A DNA stretch of 64,000 bases from an uncultured Clostridia bacterium (GTDB taxonomy: Bacteria; Bacillota; Clostridia; Oscillospirales; Acutalibacteraceae): positions 35,522 to 99,521 of the forward strand of contig CANQXE010000008.1 of NCBI GenBank assembly GCA_947627725.1, written 5' to 3'. The translations under genes and the position numbers were made by a program. The notes under the pieces were generated by a model that saw nothing but the letters and a program-made list of their open reading frames with translations, searched no databases and was not told the origin of the DNA. The number at the start of each line of letters is the position of its first letter. Position 1 is the first letter of the stretch. This document shows positions 9,687 to 17,311 of the stretch, one piece after another.

Positions 9687-11119
9687 TGCCGAACGATACA
9701 TATAATTCACCGTTTAACGCTCGTTATGCCTCAAAGGAAATGCAATACATCTATTCTCCGGATTTTAAATTTAAAACGTGGAGAAAGCTGTGGATTGCAC
9801 TTGCGGAGGCTGAAAATGAGCTTGGACTTAATGTTACAAGAGAGCAGATAGAGGAGCTTAAGGCGCATGCTGATGATATAAATTATGAGGTTGCGCAGGA
9901 ATATGAAAAAAAATTCCGGCACGACGTAATGAGCCATGTTCACGCATACGGTGAGCAGTGCCCTAATGCGAAGCCTATTATCCACCTCGGAGCAACAAGC
10001 TGTTATGTGGGGGACAATACGGATGTTATTACAATGCGTGAGGCATTGCTTCTTATCAAGAAAAAGCTTGTAAACGCAATCGCGTCTGTTGCTGAATTTG
10101 CCGATAAATACAAGGATATGCCTTGTCTCGGATTCACCCATTTTCAGCCCGCCCAGCCGACGACAGTAGGCAAGAGGGCAACACTATGGCTTATGGATTT
10201 GGTAATGGACTATGAGGAAATCTGCCATGTAATTGATAATCTTATGCTTTTAGGCTCTAAGGGTACGACAGGCACGCAGGCGTCATTTCTTGAGCTGTTT
10301 GACGGCGACCACGAAAAATGCAAGGAGCTTGACAGGAAGATTGCCGAAAAAATGGGCTTTAAGGCTTGTTTTCCCGTAAGCGGACAAACCTATGCGAGAA
10401 AGCTTGATACAATCGTCTGCAACTGCTTGGCGTTAATTGCGCAGTCCTGCTGTAAATTCTCAAATGATTTAAGGCTTCTCCAAAATCTAAAGGAGATTGA
10501 GGAGCCGTTTGAGAAAAATCAAATCGGTTCATCGGCAATGGCGTATAAGCGCAATCCTATGAGAAGCGAGCGTATTGCATCGCTTTCACGTTATGTTATG
10601 ATTGACGCGCTTAATCCCGCGTGGACCGCATCCGCGCAGTGGTTTGAGAGAACGCTTGACGATTCCGCTAACAAAAGAGTTTCTGTTGCGGAGGCTTTTC
10701 TCGCAACCGACGGTATTCTTGATTTATATATCAATGTTACTTCCGGTCTTGTTGTTTATCCGAAGGTAATTGAATCGCGTCTTATGAGCGAGCTTCCGTT
10801 TATGGCAACGGAAAATATTATGATGGACGCTGTAAAGAAGGGCGGAGACAGACAGGAGCTTCACGAGAAAATTCGTCAGCACTCAATGGCGGCAGGCGCC
10901 GTCGTTAAGATTGAGGGAGGAAAGAATGACCTTGTTGACCGTATAGCCGCGGATGAAGCATTTATGACAACAAAGGAGGAAATCCTCGCAATTCTCAAGC
11001 CTGAAAACTTTGTCGGCAGAGCGCCGCAGCAGACAGCGGATTTTCTGAATGAAGTTGTCAATCCTATTCTTGAAAAGGAAAGGGATTTGCTTGGCGTAAG
11101 CGTTGAAATTAATGTATAA
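9686..11119 (+). CDS. purB: Adenylosuccinate lyase
   Basis: 477 aa, fumarase/aspartase superfamily. It cleaves SAICAR to AICAR + fumarate and adenylosuccinate to AMP + fumarate, so it uses the product of the upstream purC. The signature loop SSAMAYKRNPMRSE (282-295) is present, with HVHAYGE around H86 and LGFTHFQPAQPTT at 148-160. The start ATG overlaps the purC stop. A long perfect hairpin follows. Confidence 0.97.
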   Translation: MPNDTYNSPFNARYASKEMQYIYSPDFKFKTWRKLWIALAEAENELGLNVTREQIEELKAHADDINYEVAQEYEKKFRHDVMSHVHAYGEQCPNAKPIIHLGATSCYVGDNTDVITMREALLLIKKKLVNAIASVAEFADKYKDMPCLGFTHFQPAQPTTVGKRATLWLMDLVMDYEEICHVIDNLMLLGSKGTTGTQASFLELFDGDHEKCKELDRKIAEKMGFKACFPVSGQTYARKLDTIVCNCLALIAQSCCKFSNDLRLLQNLKEIEEPFEKNQIGSSAMAYKRNPMRSERIASLSRYVMIDALNPAWTASAQWFERTLDDSANKRVSVAEAFLATDGILDLYINVTSGLVVYPKVIESRLMSELPFMATENIMMDAVKKGGDRQELHEKIRQHSMAAGAVVKIEGGKNDLVDRIAADEAFMTTKEEILAILKPENFVGRAPQQTADFLNEVVNPILEKERDLLGVSVEINV

Positions 11120-11132
11120 ATATAATTGTATA

Positions 11133-11174
11133 CAACAGTAAAAGGGATAGCTACGGCTATCCCTTTTACTGTTG
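11133..11174 (+). terminator. Terminator behind purB
   Basis: An 18-bp perfect inverted repeat (11133-11150 with 11157-11174, six-base loop). The right arm itself carries CCCTTTT, so the inner GGGATAG/CTATCCC hairpin followed by TTTT can act as the intrinsic terminator. The extension of the stem past the U tract is unusual. Confidence 0.75.
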
Positions 11175-11258
11175 AAGAAATTTTGTAATGGATTAAAGAA
11201 GTAATGACCTGAATTATAAAAATGTTAACTTAGTGTTAAATAAAAGTTAAAATAAATA

Positions 11259-11287
11259 TTGTTTTATTAACACAACGGTGGTATAAT
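11259..11287 (+). promoter_or_regulatory. Promoter of the first GPH-type transporter gene
   Basis: TTGTTT (11259-11264), 17-bp spacer, TATAAT (11282-11287), 39 bp before the ATG. Confidence 0.65.
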
Positions 11288-11326
11288 TAACTGTATCATA
11301 TTTTATATTGGAAAAGGGGTTTTGTT

Positions 11327-12853
11327 ATGGCAAAAACGAAAGCCGCGGGCGCTGACGCAAAAAGCAAAGCACCTGCGGAAAAGAAGTATATGAAGCCATC
11401 GGAGATTGTTACCTTTGGTATCGGTCTTTTCGGCGTTGCCCTGCTTACAGGCTGGATGCCGGACTATACCACAACCTTCTTTGCTGACTTCGCGTTCAAG
11501 GGTAAGGGATTTGATTCCGCTTCATTTGCAAGCACTGTATCGCTTGTATTCGGTGTTGCCGGATTTGTCGGCGCTGTATGTGAGCTTGTAATAGGTATCC
11601 TTGTTGACAGAACAAAAACAAGGCTTGGCAAGGTTAAGCCGTGGATAGGCTTTGGAGCAATTCCGCTCGCAATTGTATCACTGCTTGTTTTTGTTGCTCC
11701 GAACACAACAAGTCTCGGTATTGCATCTGTCTGGATGTTTGTTATTTATGCGCTTTATACGGCAGTATCCTGCGCGGTCGAATCTCCCGCGAACTGCTTT
11801 GGCGCACTCTGTTCTCCTAATCCGAGTGAAAGAGGAGACGCGATTTCAATCGCCTCGTTCCTACGTTCAGTAGGTCAGTCGGGCGGTCAGGTTGTAATTA
11901 TTGTTGTTGGAGCCGTTATGAAGCTGCTTATGGGACAGCAGCAGTTCAAGAACGCGGAGGGTCAGGGTCTTGACCTTATTATTTCAACCGCTATCTGCGC
12001 TTTGGGTATGGTTATTTTTGTAATGATTTTCTTTGCGAATAACAAAGAGCGTGTACCATATACAACAGAGAAGGTTTCACTCGCCGAATCCATAAAGCTT
12101 GTTTTCACAAACAAGAATCTTCTGATGGTTTCTCTTACGAAGCTTGCAGGCTTCGGAAGAGGTGTTTACGGTACAGTATCGCTTTACATAGCAATCTATC
12201 TTTTAGGTTCAAAGGGACTTAAGCTTGCGCTGATGCTTCCTATGGGTATCGGTACGGCAGTAGGTATGCTTTTGGTAAAGGCTGTTCTTAAAAAGTTTTC
12301 TACAAAGAAAACATACATTATATTCTGTATCTACGGTGCATCGGCACTTGCTATATTGTTCCTGGTTTCAAAGGGTATCGGATTTAACAGCAATCTCGTT
12401 GTTCCGTTCCTCATTCTCAATTTCTTCTGCGGTTTACAGCACGGTAACACAAATGTTACTCCTAACATTATGATTGCCGACTGTGTAGATGAAATGGAAT
12501 ATAAAACGGGTAAGCGCCAGGAAGGTCTTGCATACGCGGGCTTCGGTCTTTTCTCAAAAATCGCGTCCGCATTTACAAAATATTTTGGTCCTTTCCTTGT
12601 TTACACATGGTCGGGTTACCAGTTTTCACAGGATCCGAATGTTGCATATTCCGCACAGGCAGACGGTACGCTTTCAAGATTCCTTGCAATTTACACAATC
12701 ATTCCCGCGATATTCGTAATTCTTCAGGGTGTACCAATCCTGTTCTACGATATGGTCGGAGAGAAGAAGGAAAGAATTACGGCTGCTCTTGCTGAAAAGA
12801 GAGCGGCTCAGAAAAATGTGTCAGGCGACGCTCCTGATGAAATCGCAGAGTAA
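11327..12853 (+). CDS. MFS transporter, GPH (sugar:cation symporter)-like
   Basis: 508 aa with about twelve hydrophobic segments between residues 28 and 480, and charged termini rich in Lys/Ala. The cytoplasmic loop LVDRTKTRLGKVKPWIGFGA and the region after TM4 ESPANCFGALCSPNPSERGDAISI match the glycoside-pentoside-hexuronide group (MelB/XylP-like). The second-half segment IADCVDEMEYKTGKRQEGLAYAG is also typical of that group. The substrate cannot be read from sequence. Followed 12 bp later by a membrane-anchored protein, and about 3 kb away by a paralogue (15757-17208). Confidence 0.85.
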   Translation: MAKTKAAGADAKSKAPAEKKYMKPSEIVTFGIGLFGVALLTGWMPDYTTTFFADFAFKGKGFDSASFASTVSLVFGVAGFVGAVCELVIGILVDRTKTRLGKVKPWIGFGAIPLAIVSLLVFVAPNTTSLGIASVWMFVIYALYTAVSCAVESPANCFGALCSPNPSERGDAISIASFLRSVGQSGGQVVIIVVGAVMKLLMGQQQFKNAEGQGLDLIISTAICALGMVIFVMIFFANNKERVPYTTEKVSLAESIKLVFTNKNLLMVSLTKLAGFGRGVYGTVSLYIAIYLLGSKGLKLALMLPMGIGTAVGMLLVKAVLKKFSTKKTYIIFCIYGASALAILFLVSKGIGFNSNLVVPFLILNFFCGLQHGNTNVTPNIMIADCVDEMEYKTGKRQEGLAYAGFGLFSKIASAFTKYFGPFLVYTWSGYQFSQDPNVAYSAQADGTLSRFLAIYTIIPAIFVILQGVPILFYDMVGEKKERITAALAEKRAAQKNVSGDAPDEIAE

Positions 12854-12865
12854 GGAGGGGTAGAA

Positions 12866-13954
12866 ATGGCTGAAACAACAGAAGAGAAAAAAGGCTTCAG
12901 AGCCGGTGCGTACGCAGTAATTGCTGGTATTGCGGTTGCGGCTGTATTGGTTATAATTACAATTTTTGCTTTCACAACAAGATATACTGCATTCTCCCCT
13001 GAAAAGGTAGCACAATCGTATGTTGATACTATTGTTCAGACAGGCGACGGCTATAACGCTTACAAGAATACGCTTGTATCGAAGAACGCAAAATTCGGCG
13101 ACTTTATCAGAAATGCGTATATGAAGCCCTATGTTAATGACGGTGATGATGTTAAGCAGGCTGATTTTGTAGGCACAGGTTCAGATGAGGAGGCTGCCGC
13201 GCTCAATCAGGTTTACTCAACGATGTATGATTATTACGTTGAGCTTTTGGAAGAATATGGCCTTGACGATTATGATTCCGTATTTTCAAAATATTTCGCT
13301 AAGCTTTCTGAAGTAAGGAAGAACGTATACGGCGACGATTATATGGATACTGATTATATGTTCGGCGCGTTTGAGTCAAATGTTTCAACTTACGGAATGT
13401 CCCTTACAGGCACCAAGAGAGTATTTGCGTCCGATAATAAAACGATAACTCAGGAGCAGACAACAGGTCTTTACCAGACAATGTTCGGTAAAGAGCAGGA
13501 TGTTGAGGTCGACGCTCTTGTTGACGGTAAGAAGCAGACTGTCACGGAAAAACAGCTTGTATATAAATTTACAACAACGGTAAAGGATTGTACAGAGCTT
13601 TCCGGTGAGGAGCTTGAAACTTATATTGCCGATTATTCGGCAAGAATTAAGCCTGTGGCTGAATCCGGCGAGGCTAAGGCTGATGCGTTTGGAATTACCG
13701 ACACAACAAAAGAAAAGAAAATACTTTTTATCACTAAGACAGAAAATATAAATAACAAAACGGATATGGTCAACGCATTTAAGGGGCTTGATTGCTCAGA
13801 GGATATAAGCGCTGTTGCAAAATGCACTGTTGAAGTTACGCTTGATGACGGTACTGTGGTTGCAACACAGGAGCTTTATGTTACGCAGATCGGTAACAGC
13901 TGGTATGTTGACAACACTAATGTTGACACATCGGGACTTTATTTGGCAAAATAA
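12866..13954 (+). CDS. Membrane-anchored extracytoplasmic protein of unknown function
   Basis: 362 aa, not assigned to a family. A short Lys-rich N-terminus is followed by one strong transmembrane helix (about residues 14-36), then an acidic soluble region rich in Tyr/Asp. That gives an N-in, C-out topology with a surface domain of about 320 aa. AAGGAGG precedes the ATG. It is co-transcribed with the upstream transporter (12-bp gap) and ends at a strong bidirectional terminator. A role as an accessory or sensor for the transporter is inference from location only. Confidence 0.8.
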   Translation: MAETTEEKKGFRAGAYAVIAGIAVAAVLVIITIFAFTTRYTAFSPEKVAQSYVDTIVQTGDGYNAYKNTLVSKNAKFGDFIRNAYMKPYVNDGDDVKQADFVGTGSDEEAAALNQVYSTMYDYYVELLEEYGLDDYDSVFSKYFAKLSEVRKNVYGDDYMDTDYMFGAFESNVSTYGMSLTGTKRVFASDNKTITQEQTTGLYQTMFGKEQDVEVDALVDGKKQTVTEKQLVYKFTTTVKDCTELSGEELETYIADYSARIKPVAESGEAKADAFGITDTTKEKKILFITKTENINNKTDMVNAFKGLDCSEDISAVAKCTVEVTLDDGTVVATQELYVTQIGNSWYVDNTNVDTSGLYLAK

Positions 13955-13964
13955 AATAAAAATG

Positions 13965-13995
13965 AAAATCGGTAGGCGGTGCCTACCGATTTTTT
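13965..13995 (+). terminator. Bidirectional terminator
   Basis: Perfect stem 13965-13977 with 13981-13993, three-base loop, T run on the plus strand and A run before the left arm. Serves the convergent transporter operon and the TetR gene. Confidence 0.85.
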
Positions 13996-14004
13996 ATAGG
14001 ATTT

Positions 14005-14559
14005 TTATGACATTTTATTAGTCGTCATACTTCGTGACCTTATCATATCGCATATAACTCTTAAAAGCTCATCCTTTTTAAATACGGGCAGAGTTTCTAT
14101 AACCGCGTCAATACAGCCCGCGACAGCAAAGGTTATCGAGGCGACTTCATAATAATTATCTTCAAGTGTAAACCCGTTGTTTTCAACAATACTGTCTACA
14201 AGATTTTTCTTAAGAACTTTTATGGCGGAGCCGCAGATACTGCTTGATTTAAATTTGTACAGGTAATCAATCTTTTTTTCAACCTCATCAAGCAAACCTA
14301 TTATAACCTCTTCCGGTTTATATCTGCTGTCGTTATAGCTTATGCGCTTTGAGATTTCAATGATTCCGTCCATCACTGTCTGAAAGCAGAACTGGAGACA
14401 ATCGTCTATGCTTTTAAAATGCAGATAAAAGGTACTTTTATTGATATCGGCTTTTTTGCAAAGCTCCAAAACTGTTATTTTGCTCATATCCTTTTCGACC
14501 AAAAGGTCAAGCAGGGCATTGAATACCGCGGTGCGTGTTCTTTTAATTCTCCTATCCAT
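14005..14559 (-). CDS. TetR family transcriptional regulator
   Basis: 184 aa. The N-terminal helix-turn-helix is clear: TRTAVFNALLDLLVEKDMSK then ITVLELCKKADINKSTFYLHF (about 28-48). The remaining 130 residues form the helical ligand-binding part and show no specific match. It is transcribed away from the SDR/transporter operon, with 264 bp between, the classic arrangement for a repressor controlling its divergent neighbour. Its ligand is likely the substrate of that neighbour, which is unknown. Confidence 0.9.
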   Translation of the reverse strand: MDRRIKRTRTAVFNALLDLLVEKDMSKITVLELCKKADINKSTFYLHFKSIDDCLQFCFQTVMDGIIEISKRISYNDSRYKPEEVIIGLLDEVEKKIDYLYKFKSSSICGSAIKVLKKNLVDSIVENNGFTLEDNYYEVASITFAVAGCIDAVIETLPVFKKDELLRVICDMIRSRSMTTNKMS

Positions 14560-14603
14560 AGATTTTCACTCCAAATAATTAATTAATATAACTATTCATA
14601 GGT

Positions 14604-14632
14604 ATTTTAACATTATTACTGTTTTAAATCAA
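14604..14632 (-). promoter_or_regulatory. Promoter of the TetR gene
   Basis: On the minus strand TTGATT (14632-14627), 17 bp, TAAAAT (14609-14604). No convincing palindromic operator was seen in the 264-bp intergenic region, which is AT-rich with an ATTAATTAAT tract near 14575-14590. Confidence 0.55.
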
Positions 14633-14751
14633 TAAAGCAAAAAATATTTGGTGAAATGTCCAAAAACATATGATTTGATTTGTACAAAAAAGCAACAAAA
14701 GGTAAGCTGAATTCACAAAATGTTTTTTTAGAAATAATTGACGGAAAAATA

Positions 14752-14780
14752 TTGTAAAGTTAAAATTTGTATTGTATAAT
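14752..14780 (+). promoter_or_regulatory. Promoter of the SDR-transporter operon
   Basis: TTGTAA (14752-14757), 17-bp spacer, TATAAT (14775-14780), followed by GGGGGATAT before the ATG at 14824. Confidence 0.6.
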
Positions 14781-14823
14781 ATCTTACGAAAAAAATGAAT
14801 GCGTATTATAGGGGGATATAAAG

Positions 14824-15681
14824 ATGAGTGATAATAAAGTATGCTTTGGCGGCGACTGGCTCAGCGGCAAAACCGTAGTTGTTACAGGCGCGTCGGGCGG
14901 TATGGGAGCGGGTATTGCCGCAATTCTGATAAAAAAGCACGGCTGTAATGTTATCGGTGTTGCGAGAAGCGAGTCTAAAATGCTCAAATTTATTGACGAG
15001 CTTGGTCCTACATATGCCGAGCAGTTTTCATATAAACTGTTTGATGTTTCCGTTAAAGAGAATTGGGAGAGCTTTGCGCAGGAGCTTTTGGACAATGATA
15101 TACATCCGTCTGTTCTTATAAATAACGCGGGCATTCTTCCTAAGTTTAAGAGATTTGACAGATATTCATATGAAGAAATTGAAAGAGCGATGAACATTAA
15201 TTTTTACTCCTGCGTATACGGAGTTAAGACATTTCTGCCCATCCTTCTGGATGAAGAGGATCCCGCAATTATTAATATTGACTCATCAGCGGCTTTGATG
15301 ACGCTTGCGGGTACATCAATGTACAGCGCGTCTAAGGCTGCCCTTAAGGGATTTACAGAGGCGCTCAGAGTTGAATTTAAAGGAAAATGCTATGTCGGTC
15401 TTGTTTGCCCCGGATTTACAAAGACTGATATTTTCCGTGACCAGCAGAATGAAGGCGGCAAGGGTCAGAAGGTTATGGATATGATTTCAACCGATTGTGA
15501 CCGTATGGTTAAAATGATAATGTTTGGCATTGAACATAAGAGACCGCTTATGATTCACGGATTTGACGCTCACGCAATGTCGGCGTTTAACAGAATTCTT
15601 CCGGTAAAAGGTTCGGAGCTTTTCTCGTTAGTAATGAAGCTTGCTGATATTGAATTGTTCAGCGAGGTATTCAGGGATTAG
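14824..15681 (+). CDS. Short-chain dehydrogenase/reductase (SDR) family protein
   Basis: 285 aa, classical SDR Rossmann fold. Cofactor motif TGASGGMG (21-28), NNAG (100-103), and catalytic Ser-Tyr-Lys in NIDSSAALMTLAG followed by MYSASK (S154/155, Y167, K171). The ARSESK segment after beta-2, with Arg48, suggests NADP preference (inference). The C-terminal 60 residues contain a hydrophobic segment seen in larger SDRs. The gene is paired with a GPH-type carrier and divergent from a TetR gene, suggesting uptake plus oxidation/reduction of an alcohol- or ketone-containing compound. The substrate is unknown. Confidence 0.9.
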   Translation: MSDNKVCFGGDWLSGKTVVVTGASGGMGAGIAAILIKKHGCNVIGVARSESKMLKFIDELGPTYAEQFSYKLFDVSVKENWESFAQELLDNDIHPSVLINNAGILPKFKRFDRYSYEEIERAMNINFYSCVYGVKTFLPILLDEEDPAIINIDSSAALMTLAGTSMYSASKAALKGFTEALRVEFKGKCYVGLVCPGFTKTDIFRDQQNEGGKGQKVMDMISTDCDRMVKMIMFGIEHKRPLMIHGFDAHAMSAFNRILPVKGSELFSLVMKLADIELFSEVFRD

Positions 15682-15756
15682 TTGGAAAAAACAGGACGAG
15701 GCTGTCAAAGGCGGCAGCTTCGCCCTTTTACGTTTTTATTTAGGAGGACAATTATT

Positions 15757-17208
15757 ATGACAGAAGATGTAACCAAACAAAAACATTTGAATTTTAAAGA
15801 GATAGCCGCTTATTCTTTAGGACTTTTCGGCTTTCAGGCAATTGTCGGTCTGCTCAACTCCTATCAGGCAGAATTTGACGCGTCAATTTTAGGAGCTGAT
15901 ATTGCCGTTGTGGGTATTCTTATACTCATTGCTAAAATCGTATCGGCGGTTTTTGACCCTGTTGTCGGCAATCTGATTGACCGTTCAAAAAGTAAACACG
16001 GCAAATTCAGGTCAATGATTATGTATTCAATTATACCTCTGCTTGTTATGACGGCAATTGTTTTCTTAAAGGTACCTTTTTCCGGAGCAGGTCTTTATGT
16101 TTGGATTTTTGTTACATATCTTATCTGGTCTCTCGCAATGACGCTCGGCGACGTTCCGTCACAGGGTATCGCGTCTGTTCTCACGCCTAATCCTACGGAG
16201 AGAACGAATGTAGTTTCAATCTCAAACACATTTAAACAAATCGGATTTTCCGCATGTGTTGTAATAGTACCGATTGTTTGCCTGATTATCCCAAACGGTT
16301 CAAAGGTATTTGTCGCAAGCGGGGAAACGGACACTCCGATGATTAGTTCGGAATATTTCTGGACGGCTGTTTTAACCGCGGTTTTAGGCTGTATTTTATT
16401 TGCGCTTATACCTATGCTCAACAAAGAGCGTGTGGCGTATGTTGCGGGTGAAAAGACAACATTTAAGGATATGGTAAACGCTCTGAAAAATAATAAGCCC
16501 TTTATGCTTGTTATTCTTTCATATTTTCTCGGCTTCGGCAGACAAATGGCAATGGGCATTCAGGTCCAGGCGGCTAATGTTATTCTCGGCTCGCAGAATC
16601 TTGTCGCTGTTTTAGGTATTGTCACCGCTGTCGGCTCGATGATAAGCATGGCTCTCTGCCCTGTACTAATTAAGAAAATGGGCGAAAAAAAGGTTTACCT
16701 TCTCCTTTCCATATACGGATTTGTCGTATCGGTGGTTTCATTTATAGTCGGTCATTTTTATTTTCTCCATCCTTCAAATATTGTTTTGACGGTACTGTTT
16801 TATCTGTTCTTATTCCTTATCGGTTTACAGTTCGGCGCCGTAACCCTTATGCCTATGATTATGACGGCGGACTGCGTCGATTACTATGAGTATGAAACAG
16901 GAAAACGTATGGAGGGCGCGGCATACTCAATCCTTACGCTTACTATTAAGGTATGCCTTGCATTAGGAACCGCCCTCGGTCTTGTATTTGTTCAGATTTC
17001 AGGTTATTCGGATACAGTAGCACAGATTTCGAGCGGTGCCGAAACAGGATTTGATTTGCATACAAAGGATCTTGTATTCTTCGCTTATACCGTTGTTCCG
17101 GGTATTCTTGCTCTCCTTTCAACAATACCTATGTTCAAGTATGATATTGTCGGTGAAAAGAAAGCCAAGATTGCTTCCGAGCTTGCAAAAAGAAGAGAAA
17201 ACGCTTAA
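15757..17208 (+). CDS. MFS transporter, GPH (sugar:cation symporter)-like, second paralogue
   Basis: 483 aa from the ATG at 15757, which has AGGAGG at 15742-15747; the open frame extends upstream to 15682 but that part is hydrophilic and lacks a ribosome site. About twelve membrane segments. LIDRSKSKHGKFRSMIMYS and GDVPSQGIASVLTPNPTER align position by position with the corresponding loops of the 11327-12853 protein, as does MTADCVDYYEYETGKRMEGA. The two carriers are therefore paralogues flanking the regulator and SDR. It lies 75 bp behind the SDR gene. Substrate unknown. Confidence 0.85.
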   Translation: MTEDVTKQKHLNFKEIAAYSLGLFGFQAIVGLLNSYQAEFDASILGADIAVVGILILIAKIVSAVFDPVVGNLIDRSKSKHGKFRSMIMYSIIPLLVMTAIVFLKVPFSGAGLYVWIFVTYLIWSLAMTLGDVPSQGIASVLTPNPTERTNVVSISNTFKQIGFSACVVIVPIVCLIIPNGSKVFVASGETDTPMISSEYFWTAVLTAVLGCILFALIPMLNKERVAYVAGEKTTFKDMVNALKNNKPFMLVILSYFLGFGRQMAMGIQVQAANVILGSQNLVAVLGIVTAVGSMISMALCPVLIKKMGEKKVYLLLSIYGFVVSVVSFIVGHFYFLHPSNIVLTVLFYLFLFLIGLQFGAVTLMPMIMTADCVDYYEYETGKRMEGAAYSILTLTIKVCLALGTALGLVFVQISGYSDTVAQISSGAETGFDLHTKDLVFFAYTVVPGILALLSTIPMFKYDIVGEKKAKIASELAKRRENA

Positions 17209-17234
17209 AAATGAAAGCAATATGAACTAAATGT

Positions 17235-17270
17235 AAAAAATCCGGGAGAGTATTGTTCTCTCGGATTTTT
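17235..17270 (+). terminator. Terminator of the SDR-transporter operon
   Basis: AATCC-GG-GAGAG pairs with CTCTC-GGATT (two-base bulge) and is followed by eight T. The 3' arm overlaps the putative -35 of the next promoter. Confidence 0.8.
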
Positions 17271-17281
17271 TTTGCTATAAT
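17253..17281 (+). promoter_or_regulatory. Possible promoter of the leucine-rich-repeat protein gene
   Basis: TTGTTC (17253-17258), 17 bp, TATAAT (17276-17281), about 30 bp before the TTG start. The -35 lies in the preceding terminator loop and stem. Confidence 0.45.
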
Positions 17282-17311
17282 TGATGTAGAATAATCGTGG
17301 GAGTGATAATT

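Noticed and set aside
15700..15735. Terminator between the SDR and the second carrier
   Set aside because: The AAAGGCG/CGCCCTTT pairing has a mismatch and a short stem. The genes are more likely co-transcribed.
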